From assembly GCA_002729515.1 (NCBI GenBank), contig PBYF01000094.1, positions 1-46,865 on the forward strand: a stretch of 46,865 nt of DNA, in the 5' to 3' direction. This DNA comes from Deltaproteobacteria bacterium. GTDB taxonomy: Bacteria > Myxococcota_A > UBA9160 > SMWR01. How positions within the stretch are numbered: position 1 is the first letter of the stretch; each line of letters starts with the position of its first letter. Shown one piece after another: positions 24,756 to 32,073 of this stretch. The translations under genes and the position numbers were made by a program. The notes under the pieces are model-generated. The model saw nothing but the letters and a program-made list of their open reading frames with translations. It was not told the origin of the DNA and did not search any database.

Positions 24756-25859
24756 TCAGTCGATCGGTGCGAGTTCCACCCGGCGATTCTCCGCACGGCC
24801 CACGGCTGTGCCATTCGACGCGACCGGATCCGACTCGCCAAAGCCCTCGGCGTCGAGCCGCGACGCCTTGACGCCGTGTGCAATCAGATAATCCTTGGCT
24901 GCATCCGCTCGGCGGAAGGACAGGCCGTTGTTGTACGTGGCCGTACCGATCGAATCCGTGTAGCCGCTGACGGTCAGTCTGATCTCGGGACACTCGCCGA
25001 GTTGCCGGACGGCCACACTGAGCACCTCCTTGCTCTTCTCGCTGAGCGTCGATCTGTCGAACGCGAACTCGATTCCGCTCAACCGGACCCTGTCCCGGCA
25101 GGGATTCGGGGCCGCTACCGCCGGAGTTCCCAAACCCGCGAATACAGAACGCGCCAGGTACTGAACCTCCGCCGCCGAGGTGGCCTCGGACGCGTTGCGG
25201 AGGCTGCCGCAGTTGGAGAGTTCACTCAGCTGCTTCAGAAATGCCTGGCCGTCGGTAGAGTTTCCGGTCTGCACCGCGTGGATACAGGTCTGGGAGCTGC
25301 GGCTGGCAATGAGCACCTCTCCAGCGCCGAGGGCGGCGACCGGGTTGTCGGGAAGACCATCCGAAATGACGACGAGCGCGGCGCGCCCCATCTTTCCCTC
25401 GAGCGACACCGCCGCTTCGTCGATCACCGCGTGTAGTGGGGTGGTTCCACCCATCCCATCGACCGAACCCATGATCTCGAGGTCAGAAGCCTGGTGCGCA
25501 AGCGCCGCTCGATTGAAGGGCTCGAGGGGAACGGTCATCCGATCGCTGCCGCCGAAACCGATCGCACCCGCATCGTACTCGGGAGAGCGCGCGGGAGCGT
25601 CTGCCGCTGGCATCGCCTGCACGAAGCTCTCCGTGAGGGCCTTCGCCGCAGGGAAGGTTTCGTTCACATACATCGTGCCCGATGCGTCGGTGACAACCAC
25701 GACGAGGTCGGTGACCCGCCACTCCCCAGCCTCGAATTGAATCGCGGAAACCGGTACCGGTGCCTGCGGCACGTCTTCCACGGGGGAGATCGTGCGGCAC
25801 CCAGAAACGGTAAGCGCCAGAAGCGCGAGGGTGATCCCTATTGAGCGTGCGTTTCTCAT
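24756..25859 (-). CDS. VWA-domain and OmpA-like lipoprotein
   Basis: 367 aa. ATG 25859 has AGGAAG directly upstream; the frame runs on to 26000 but only this start gives a signal with lipobox VSGC. Residues about 50-250 form a von Willebrand A domain. MIDAS residues are visible as DASGTM, GGTTPLHA and ISDGLPDN. After a linker the C-terminal 110 residues are an OmpA-like peptidoglycan-binding domain: FAFDRSTLSEKSKEVL, GYTDSIGTATYNN, LSFRRADAAKDYL, AENRRVEL. It probably anchors between the outer membrane and peptidoglycan and presents a metal-dependent binding domain. Divergent from the 4-TM gene at 26043. Confidence 0.88.
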   Translation of the reverse strand: MRNARSIGITLALLALTVSGCRTISPVEDVPQAPVPVSAIQFEAGEWRVTDLVVVVTDASGTMYVNETFPAAKALTESFVQAMPAADAPARSPEYDAGAIGFGGSDRMTVPLEPFNRAALAHQASDLEIMGSVDGMGGTTPLHAVIDEAAVSLEGKMGRAALVVISDGLPDNPVAALGAGEVLIASRSSQTCIHAVQTGNSTDGQAFLKQLSELSNCGSLRNASEATSAAEVQYLARSVFAGLGTPAVAAPNPCRDRVRLSGIEFAFDRSTLSEKSKEVLSVAVRQLGECPEIRLTVSGYTDSIGTATYNNGLSFRRADAAKDYLIAHGVKASRLDAEGFGESDPVASNGTAVGRAENRRVELAPID

Positions 25860-26006
25860 CTTCCTGAAACCTCTTTGCTGGTGGCGACGGAAGCTGACGA
25901 GCTTCCTCTGAGAACCCCACAGTGTACCGGCTTGCTGTGTTCCGGTGGTGGAAAAATACCCGGAATGGGCCAATCCGCTTGCCATTTCCCAGACGGCCAC
26001 CCCCTC

Positions 26007-26012
26007 TATAAT
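26007..26012 (+). promoter_or_regulatory. Possible -10 element TATAAT
   Basis: A perfect TATAAT stands out in this GC-rich DNA, 31 bases before ATG 26043. The nearest -35-like hexamer, TTGCCA at 25979, is 22 bases away, which is too far, so only the -10 is supported. GGAGG follows before the start codon of the 4-TM protein. Confidence 0.4.
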
Positions 26013-26042
26013 GCCGGGGTAGGGAGGAATTCCTTAGGCACC

Positions 26043-26423
26043 ATGCCGGGATTCGTACTGCGCCTGCTGATCACCACGCTCGGGCTGTGGCTCGCAGCGG
26101 AGCTGATCCCCGGAGTCCGTTTCGAAGGAATCGGGACCCTCGCCGGTGCCGCGTTCCTCCTCGGCATCGTCAACGCAGTGGTCCGACCCATCGCGGTTCT
26201 GCTCACACTGCCGTTCACGATTCTGACGCTCGGGCTCTTCCTGTGGGTGGTGAATGCGGCGATGCTCGGCCTCGTCGCCACGATGCTCGACGGCTTCCAC
26301 CTGGCCGGTTTCGGCTCCGCGATGCTCGCCGCGCTGGTCGTGAGCGTGACCGCCGGGATCGCTTCCTGGTGGGTCGGACCCACCGGACGCGTCGAGGTGA
26401 TGGTCGTGGAGCAGCGGCGCTAG
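26043..26423 (+). CDS. Four-TM phage-holin-superfamily-IV protein (YvlD-like)
   Basis: 126 aa with four hydrophobic helices. Landmarks of the YvlD/superfamily IV holin-like family are LAAELIPGVRFEG, GIVNAVVRPIAVLLTLPFTILTLGLFL, and VNAAMLGLVATMLDGF. Despite the family name these are chromosomal inner-membrane proteins of unknown function, not phage lysis proteins; no phage genes are nearby. The frame runs upstream to 25875, but MPGFVLRL at 26043 is the typical family start. Its stop shares CTAG with the convergent 388-aa gene. Confidence 0.83.
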   Translation: MPGFVLRLLITTLGLWLAAELIPGVRFEGIGTLAGAAFLLGIVNAVVRPIAVLLTLPFTILTLGLFLWVVNAAMLGLVATMLDGFHLAGFGSAMLAALVVSVTAGIASWWVGPTGRVEVMVVEQRR

Positions 26424-27586
26424 GCAGAGAAAGGCGAAGCCGGCGACGACGGCATGCCGACACCTGCCGGGCGACCGTGGACGAGCACGCTCTTGCGGTC
26501 GCCGAACAACACGTTGATCTTGCCCTGGCCGGCGATCCCCTGGACGATCCCCAGACCCAGGGTCGCGTGCTGGATTCGGTCGCCGCGCTCGAAGCTCTCG
26601 GTCACCGCGTAATCACGTACCGGCCGCGAGAGGTCGGGCTCAGCGGGCAGATCCGCCGGATCCACCTGCTTGGCACGCGGTCTCGGCTTGGGGCGAATAC
26701 GGCCGGCATCGTACTCCCAAGCACGCTCTAGCCGCGGCGCAGCATCCAGAACCGGCCCCCCTTCTGCGTAGCTCCAGCCGGGATCGCCCTCGACATTGCA
26801 CGCCAGGAACACGACACCGACACCCGTCGACGCCTCGATCTCGCCGGCCAGCCGTTCCATCTCCTTGATCCAAGCCGCGCCTTTCTGCGCCTCGCGCTTG
26901 CGACACAACTCCCAGTAACGGGGACTCCCGATGAGGAGCAACAGAGGGGGTGCGTCCGAGAGCGTAAGCCCGGCCTTTGCCATCACCTCCTCGCGCAACG
27001 CCGCCACATTCGCCTGGGCAATGGCCACCGCAGCCAACCCCTCGAGCAGCGCCCGCAGCGGAGTGTCCCCGGTGCGCCCGCGCGCTGCACTCGGCGCCAG
27101 GTAGCGGACCTGGCCGACCACCATGCGGCCATCGGGACCGGCTCCGAGCAGGTCCAGCCGTCCCACGCCCTTGTTGGGGTCTGCATCCCCTTTCGACTTG
27201 TCCTCGGCGGCACTCTTGAGCGGCACCTGGGCGTGTACGAACGAGACCGCGCCGACGTCGTCGGGAAGCTCGATATTGACTCCATTGCGCAAGCAGTGGT
27301 CGGCCAAAGCCAGCGACGCGTGCTCGTCGTCGCGTCCCGGTTTGCGCGTGGCGGCCAGCCGACTGTTGTACGCCACGAAATATTTGCGACCGGCCTCCTG
27401 CCGTCGCGGTGCGTTCGCGGTTTCCTGAGTGTAGAGCTCGGTCAGGCCCTCGCCGCTCAGTTCGGCGGCCACAGCGCGAAACCCGGCCGCCTTGCGAACT
27501 TCCCTGTCGGCAGCCAAATCGACCAACGGATGCAGGCTCACAATGCCCCCCTCAAACCGCGCATCATACCGCGTCCGCCGGGCCAT
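26420..27586 (-). CDS. Uncharacterised protein with degenerate nuclease-like core and C-terminal beta domain
   Basis: 388 aa. The start at 27586 (MARRTRYDARFEGG) is the last Met before coherent sequence; the frame extends 330 bases further upstream without protein character. Residues about 135-170 read VGRLDLLGAGPDGRMVVGQVRYLA. The spacing matches the D-x(n)-E-x-K strands of PD-(D/E)XK nucleases, but with Gln and Arg in place of Glu and Lys. Residues about 328-366, GDRIQHATLGLGIVQGIAG then KINVLFGDRKSVLVH, resemble the small beta barrel at the UvrD/PcrA C-terminus and in CarD-type proteins. A DNA- or RNA-polymerase-binding role is possible but inferred. Shares CTAG with the convergent 4-TM gene. 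Confidence 0.6.
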   Translation of the reverse strand: MARRTRYDARFEGGIVSLHPLVDLAADREVRKAAGFRAVAAELSGEGLTELYTQETANAPRRQEAGRKYFVAYNSRLAATRKPGRDDEHASLALADHCLRNGVNIELPDDVGAVSFVHAQVPLKSAAEDKSKGDADPNKGVGRLDLLGAGPDGRMVVGQVRYLAPSAARGRTGDTPLRALLEGLAAVAIAQANVAALREEVMAKAGLTLSDAPPLLLLIGSPRYWELCRKREAQKGAAWIKEMERLAGEIEASTGVGVVFLACNVEGDPGWSYAEGGPVLDAAPRLERAWEYDAGRIRPKPRPRAKQVDPADLPAEPDLSRPVRDYAVTESFERGDRIQHATLGLGIVQGIAGQGKINVLFGDRKSVLVHGRPAGVGMPSSPASPFSA

Positions 27587-27645
27587 GAGCACTGATCGGG
27601 CAGGGTGCGCCCCCCCGGGGTGACATCGGCGCTCTCCTCTGACCC

Positions 27646-27666
27646 CACCCAAATAGGGGAGGTTCC
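27646..27666. repeat. REP-like CAAATAGG element
   Basis: CACCCAAATAGGGGAGGTTCC at 27646-27666 is closely related to the element at 22009 (AAATAGGGG plus AGGTTCC) and shares CACCCAAATAGG with the hairpin at 16342. All three lie in gene-free DNA. This is consistent with a dispersed palindromic repeat or a binding site. Confidence 0.4.
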
Positions 27667-27689
27667 ACGTTCCGGCCCACGGTATTTCA

Positions 27690-27870
27690 TCTGAGGAACG
27701 AGCCAGGGAGGGAACGGGGCTCGTTGGCGGTCCCACGGATAACCCGCCGCGATCCCTGCCATGCCAGGGCACTCCGCTGGCGACGATAGAGCGAGCGGGC
27801 TTGAAAACGCCAACAAGTCCATATCGTGTCTTTCCTCCGGGGCCCGCTCGAAAATCGAGCGGGCCCCATT
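27690..27870 (+). ncRNA. Candidate structured small RNA or leader upstream of the LuxR gene
   Basis: Between the start of the leftward 388-aa gene (27586) and the rightward LuxR gene (27976) no gene is visible, yet the plus strand shows a run of hairpins. They are AACGAGCC/GGCTCGTT (27697-27704 with 27718-27725), GGCGG/CCGCC (27726-27730 with 27744-27748), CCCTG/CAGGG (27754-27758 with 27765-27769), a weaker CTTG/CAAG pair near 27800-27817, and finally a strong terminator at 27838-27866. A terminator with no gene before it suggests a short transcript of roughly 180 nt or a terminating leader for the LuxR gene. It does not match any riboswitch, 6S or SRP signature I know. The promoter is not defined. 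Confidence 0.4.
27838..27870 (+). terminator. Intrinsic terminator with no gene upstream
   Basis: A perfect 13-base stem GGGGCCCGCTCGA (27838-27850) with its complement at 27854-27866 closes an AAA loop and is followed by ATTCATTTT. It could end a small RNA or attenuate the LuxR gene 106 bases downstream. In the leftward direction no T run follows, so it is oriented for plus-strand transcription. Confidence 0.65.
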
Positions 27871-27975
27871 CATTTTGCTCTCCCAACCGGAGCGGCCCCA
27901 TGCGACAATTTCGCACCCTGATCTATATTCTAGGTTAGAGGCTACGAATCCGGGGTTTCCGCGCCGAGCGAGCCA

Positions 27976-29139
27976 ATGCGAGACGAGACGCGCGCTTACC
28001 GACTCATCGAGTTCATCTACCAGGCTGTCGTCGAGCCAGACGCGTGGAACGAATTCCTCGCAGAGCTTTCATCCATGCTCGGGGGCGCGGCCATACAACT
28101 CTCGCTGCGGATGCCGCGCGAGATCCCCAACCCAGACGACATCTACAGGGTCTGGTTGGATGAGGCCTACCACCCGGTCTTCGTGAAGCACGCAATCATG
28201 GGTCTCGGATGGGAGTCGATGGACGCCGACTTGCTCCGCCGGGGCTTCGGCTCTGCGGCCGATGTGCTTCCGGCATCCGACCTGACGACCCGGCCGCTCT
28301 ACCTCGAATTCATGAAGCCGCAGGACCTCGCCGCCGAGTGGCCGCTGTGCCATATGATCGCGATGGAAGGCGCGTTGCCCTTGGCGGGGGTGATCGTCTA
28401 TCGGCGTGAGAACTGCCGCGCTTTCGACGCTTCCGATCTCGACCTGCTCGATTCCCTGGTTCCCCATCTGGGCCGGGCCTACGCCATACACGCTCGCCTC
28501 TGTGGGGCGCTCCGGGCGAGCGACGCACTGACCGAAGTAATCGACCGGATTCCGACCGGCGCACTGCTCGTAGATGGAAGCGGAAACGTGGTGCTCAAGA
28601 ACCGGAGCGCAGGAAAGATCCTCTCGCTCGAAGACGGGTTCTCGCTACACCGGGGACAACCGCACCTCGCAGACCCGCGCGAGAACCGCGCCTTTCGGGA
28701 GCTGATCCAAGAAACGGTGCGCGGACACGCCACGCAGGGCTCCGCAACGGGCGAGGTGATGAGCGTGACGCGTCCATCGGGCCGGAGGCCATTCTCGCTG
28801 ATGCTAGGGCCGCTGCTCGCACCGCCGCCAGACACCTCGACCAACGAGGCACGTGCAATCGTATTCATCGCCGATCCCGAAGGCGGGCAGATCGGAGCCA
28901 CCGCGGTGCTGGAGACACTCTACGACCTCACCCACGCCGAGGCCGAACTGGTGCGACTAATCGCGGAAGGAAACTCGCTCGACCAGGTCGCGGCGGCCCG
29001 CGGCGTGACCATGAACACGGTCCGGAGTCAACTCAAGCAGGTCTTCTCGAAGACGGAAACCCGCCGGCAGGGTGAACTCGTACACCTCGTTCTGGCCGGT
29101 GTCGCCTCGATCCAGCGCGGCGCAGACGCCAAGGACTAG
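27976..29139 (+). CDS. LuxR-family transcriptional regulator with PAS-like sensor region
   Basis: 387 aa. The N-terminal 190 residues are an unassigned sensor region. A PAS-like segment at about 195-300 (DRIPTGALLVDGSGNVVLKN) follows, then a C-terminal LuxR helix-turn-helix at about 315-375: YDLTHAEAELVRLIAEG, LDQVAAARGVTMNTVRSQLKQVFSKT. This layout is common in uncultured high-GC proteobacteria, with unknown ligands. The gene lies about 110 bases after the hairpin chain at 27690-27870, which may control it. Its TAG stop overlaps the stop of a peptidase remnant in CTAG. Confidence 0.85.
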   Translation: MRDETRAYRLIEFIYQAVVEPDAWNEFLAELSSMLGGAAIQLSLRMPREIPNPDDIYRVWLDEAYHPVFVKHAIMGLGWESMDADLLRRGFGSAADVLPASDLTTRPLYLEFMKPQDLAAEWPLCHMIAMEGALPLAGVIVYRRENCRAFDASDLDLLDSLVPHLGRAYAIHARLCGALRASDALTEVIDRIPTGALLVDGSGNVVLKNRSAGKILSLEDGFSLHRGQPHLADPRENRAFRELIQETVRGHATQGSATGEVMSVTRPSGRRPFSLMLGPLLAPPPDTSTNEARAIVFIADPEGGQIGATAVLETLYDLTHAEAELVRLIAEGNSLDQVAAARGVTMNTVRSQLKQVFSKTETRRQGELVHLVLAGVASIQRGADAKD

Positions 29140-29237
29140 GCCGTCTTCAACGCCGTGATCCGCTCTTCCAGCGACGGATGGGAGCTGAAGAGACGGCCAG
29201 ACCAGCTGGAACCACTGAAGATGCCGAACCCGGCCAT
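29136..29237 (-). pseudogene. C-terminal remnant of an M48 (HtpX/YggG-like) metallopeptidase
   Basis: On the minus strand 33 codons read MAGFGIFSGSSWSGRLF, then SSHPSLEERITALKTA and a stop. The LFSSHPSLEERITAL stretch matches the end of M48 peptidases, where LFSTHPPLEERIAxL is usual. An in-frame TAG lies immediately upstream (29140-29138 region is the 3' end; the 5' stop is at 29240-29238), and no HExxH metal site is found nearby, so the rest of the gene is gone. The stop shares CTAG with the LuxR gene, as intact convergent genes do elsewhere here. Confidence 0.55.
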
Positions 29238-29300
29238 CTATGCCGGCGCTGATCGGTCGAGCGAGGCACGGACGGCGCAGCGAGCCGAAGGCAGTGCCGG

Positions 29301-29894
29301 TCAGTCGAGTGCGGGCGCTGCGGGCAGGGATCCCCGGGACGTTTCGAGACCCGCGACGCGTTCCTCGAGTACCGAAACGCGGTGCTCCGAGACACCCCCG
29401 GCGTCGCGCATCTCGAGCGCGTAGAGACGATCGAGAATTGCACTGACGTCCCAGGCCGCGACGTCGGCAGGGGGAGCCTCCCCTCTGGACTCCGATGGCG
29501 CGGAAGCCTGGACTTCGAGAGCGTCAATCCGCCGCTCCAGCGCGGCCGTGATCCGTGATTCGATCATGCGCACGCTCCGTTTCGCGTCTTCGACCCGGCG
29601 CTCGAGTTCGTCTGCACCGCGATCCGGGGAACTCCCGGTTTCGAAAATTTCAGTGACGGCAGCGATTTCCGCGCGCAGCGCCTGGTTTTCTGTACGCACC
29701 TGAGCGAGGGCCGCTGCGATTCGTGCCTCCCGGACGCTGCCGTCGTCATCGGCCAGCCACCAGATCGCTGTGACGGAAATCACCACTAGGGCGACTACCC
29801 AGGGCAGCATCTGGCGCCGGAAGAAACCCCTGAGGAAGCGCTCCTCTTCGGGTGAGACCACGATCGGCTCCTGCTGCAGCATCGCTTCGGCCAT
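29301..29894 (-). CDS. Membrane-anchored coiled-coil protein
   Basis: 197 aa from ATG 29894, with GAGAGG upstream. A cytoplasmic N-terminus of about 28 residues (EEERFLRGFFRRQM) precedes one TM helix (about 30-47, LPWVVALVVISVTAIWWL). The rest is heptad-rich: ALAQVRTENQALRAEI, ADELERRVEDAKRSVRMIES, then a Ser/Ala/Pro linker and a second coiled region ending SVLEERVAGLETSRG. No enzymatic motif. The start at 30011 offered by the open frame is not protein-like. It lies 124 bases downstream of the cyclase gene in the same direction and may be co-transcribed. Role unknown; scaffold or partner of the cyclase is speculation. Confidence 0.72.
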   Translation of the reverse strand: MAEAMLQQEPIVVSPEEERFLRGFFRRQMLPWVVALVVISVTAIWWLADDDGSVREARIAAALAQVRTENQALRAEIAAVTEIFETGSSPDRGADELERRVEDAKRSVRMIESRITAALERRIDALEVQASAPSESRGEAPPADVAAWDVSAILDRLYALEMRDAGGVSEHRVSVLEERVAGLETSRGSLPAAPALD

Positions 29895-30017
29895 GTGCAC
29901 CTCTCGCCCCTTCTTTTCGGCCACCCGACGCCGGCCCTGAATGCCCCGAGCAGCCCCCAGGGCTGGTGAAGGCCTGCCGGCTGGGGCCACCGAGACGAGG
30001 GTGCCCGGCAAACGCCT

Positions 30018-31922
30018 TCAGGAGTTCCCCACACGCGCCCGACCCAGCACCCGGTAGATCGTCACCGGCTCTCCCCGGCCTCTGAGCACGTGGTCTCCGA
30101 CGCTCTGCGTGGTGAAGCAGTCGCTGATACGGTCGAGCGTCGCCTGACCGACCAGAATGCGGAAGGTCGACTGTTCCAACTCAAACGCCGTCTTGTCGTA
30201 GGTCTCGAGGCGAGCCGCTGTGTTCACGGTGTTTCCCACCGTGGCGTACTTCATGCGCTCGTCCGCCCCGATATGACCCACCACGGCCGGACCCGTGAGA
30301 ATCCCGACCCGCAGACGCGCCGTCGGTCGACCGTCGCGTCGCCAGTCCTCGTTGAGCGCTTCCAGGGCTTCGCCCATCGCAAGGGCGCACTCTACGGCGC
30401 GTGTCGCATCGTGCGCGATCTCCTCTTCGGTGACGCTCGGAATCGGAACACCGAAACTCGCCATCAGCCCGTCGCCCAGGAAGTCGTTCACCATGCCACC
30501 GTGAATCTCGACGAGGTGTGCCATCCGGTCCGTATACGTGCCGAGCCACTCCATCACCTCGGCCGGATCGCTCTTCTCGGCACGCGACGTGTAGCCGAGC
30601 AGGTCCGAGATCAGCACCGTCACCGTGATGCACTGGGACTTCGGCCGGCCACCCTCCATGAAGAGATCGCGCTCCTCCCAGACGCTGTCCACGAGGCTTC
30701 GCGACACGTACTTTCCGAACAGGTTCATTGCCTGGGCGCGCTCCACGCGCTCCTGCTGCGTCACATACGCCACAACCAGCGCCAGGGCCCCCAGTCCCCC
30801 GAGCGCCACGGGGACCACGGGGATCCAGACCGATTCGAGGAACGCCCAGTAGGCCAGTCCGACCAACGCCGCCATGCCGCACACGACGATGCCGGCCAGA
30901 CGCAGCAGCGAGCCAGCGCGCACGCCCGCGAGCGCCGCGGCGAGGCACCAGGCCAACACCCAGAGTCGCTCCTGCCACTCGGACCAGGTGCGAATGGCTG
31001 GGGCGAAGCCCAGCCCATTGCGGATCAATTGGTCGACCGCCAGCGCGTGGAGTTCCACCCCATGGACCATGCCGTGGGGTATCTGAAAGTCGTCCTTCAC
31101 GCTCGGAGACACTGTGCCGACGAGAACGACGCGGTCTCTTACCAGCGCCGGGTCGAAGCTGCGCTCGACTGCCTCGGCAAAGGTGATGCGCTCGAAGCTT
31201 TCGCGGGGTCTCCGGAAGTCGAACTGGTACTGGTACCCCCCGATGTCCTGCCCCTTGTACCCGCCGTAGTCGAGTTCAATCGGTGGCAGCGTCGTCTTAC
31301 CGAGGCGAGCGAACGAAGGCTCGTCGGGATCACCAGCCAGATCGACTCCCGGGTATCGGACTGCGAGCGCAAGCGAAAAGGCGGTGCGCTGCGCGCCCTC
31401 GTCGGTCCAGAGAAAGAGAAAGCCGCGGCGAACGATGCCGTCCGTGTCCTGCATCATGTCGGAAAAACCGACCTGCCCAGGCCGTTCGTCCAGGAACGCG
31501 GGGGCCGTGACCGCCGACATGTGGTCGTCCTCCAGCTTTTCGACGATCACGAACTCCGGATGGGTGCGAAAGAGTGCCTCGAGTCTCTCCCAGCCCGCGT
31601 CTTTCGGTGCGTCCCGGTAGATGTCGACGCCGACCGCATACGGATCGAATTCGACGAGGTTCTCGAGCGCGTCCGCCATCACCGCGTCCGGAATCGGATG
31701 CCCGTAGGACTGAATCTCGTCCTCGCCGACGACGACCAACGTGACCGGCGATTCCCGGACGGTGCGCGGCCCAACGCGCAGGTATTCGTCGAAGACATCG
31801 AGTTCCAACGATTCGAGCCAGCCGGCCTCACGTGCGAACATGACCAACACAAAGCTCGCGAATCCCACTGCAACCGCGACCCCGGGACGCGAGCGAAGCC
31901 AGCGTTGCGTCCACCGGCTCAC
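30018..31922 (-). CDS. CHASE2-domain class III nucleotide cyclase
   Basis: 634 aa from GTG 31922. One N-terminal TM, a periplasmic CHASE2 sensor (about 40-310; ESPVTLVVVGEDEIQSYG, DPYAVGVDIYRD, VLVGTVSPSVKDDFQIP), three TM helices (about 325-395), then a class III cyclase domain (about 430-620). Both metal aspartates are present (VLISDLLGYTS and FLGDGLMASFG). The base-recognition pair looks unusual: NDFLGD has Asp where Lys is common, and VGNTVNTAARLE has Asn where Asp is common. It may still make cAMP, but the nucleotide is uncertain. A Crp-family regulator at 38682-39392 is a possible downstream receptor. Confidence 0.9.
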   Translation of the reverse strand: MSRWTQRWLRSRPGVAVAVGFASFVLVMFAREAGWLESLELDVFDEYLRVGPRTVRESPVTLVVVGEDEIQSYGHPIPDAVMADALENLVEFDPYAVGVDIYRDAPKDAGWERLEALFRTHPEFVIVEKLEDDHMSAVTAPAFLDERPGQVGFSDMMQDTDGIVRRGFLFLWTDEGAQRTAFSLALAVRYPGVDLAGDPDEPSFARLGKTTLPPIELDYGGYKGQDIGGYQYQFDFRRPRESFERITFAEAVERSFDPALVRDRVVLVGTVSPSVKDDFQIPHGMVHGVELHALAVDQLIRNGLGFAPAIRTWSEWQERLWVLAWCLAAALAGVRAGSLLRLAGIVVCGMAALVGLAYWAFLESVWIPVVPVALGGLGALALVVAYVTQQERVERAQAMNLFGKYVSRSLVDSVWEERDLFMEGGRPKSQCITVTVLISDLLGYTSRAEKSDPAEVMEWLGTYTDRMAHLVEIHGGMVNDFLGDGLMASFGVPIPSVTEEEIAHDATRAVECALAMGEALEALNEDWRRDGRPTARLRVGILTGPAVVGHIGADERMKYATVGNTVNTAARLETYDKTAFELEQSTFRILVGQATLDRISDCFTTQSVGDHVLRGRGEPVTIYRVLGRARVGNS

Positions 31923-32073
31923 GGCGAGGGGAACTCCGCGCCCGGACGAGCGCTGCGGATGCTGCAGTGCATGAGAAACACCTCGTGTACGGCTCGTCCC
32001 ATACTATCTCGGAGGAAAGAGGCACGACAGCGCACCCCTGCCCACTCCCGCGATTCGCACTAGCCTTACACCG

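Noticed and set aside
26043-26423. Phage or prophage origin of the holin-like gene
   Set aside because: The superfamily IV holin label covers ordinary chromosomal membrane proteins, and no phage genes are nearby.
27538-27873. 111-codon minus-strand frame with a GGAGG-like site in the gene-free region
   Set aside because: It runs through the terminator hairpin and the REP-like element, and its product has no protein-like pattern.
30090-32063. 657-codon plus-strand frame opposite the cyclase
   Set aside because: The cyclase on the other strand has clear domains; this frame has none.
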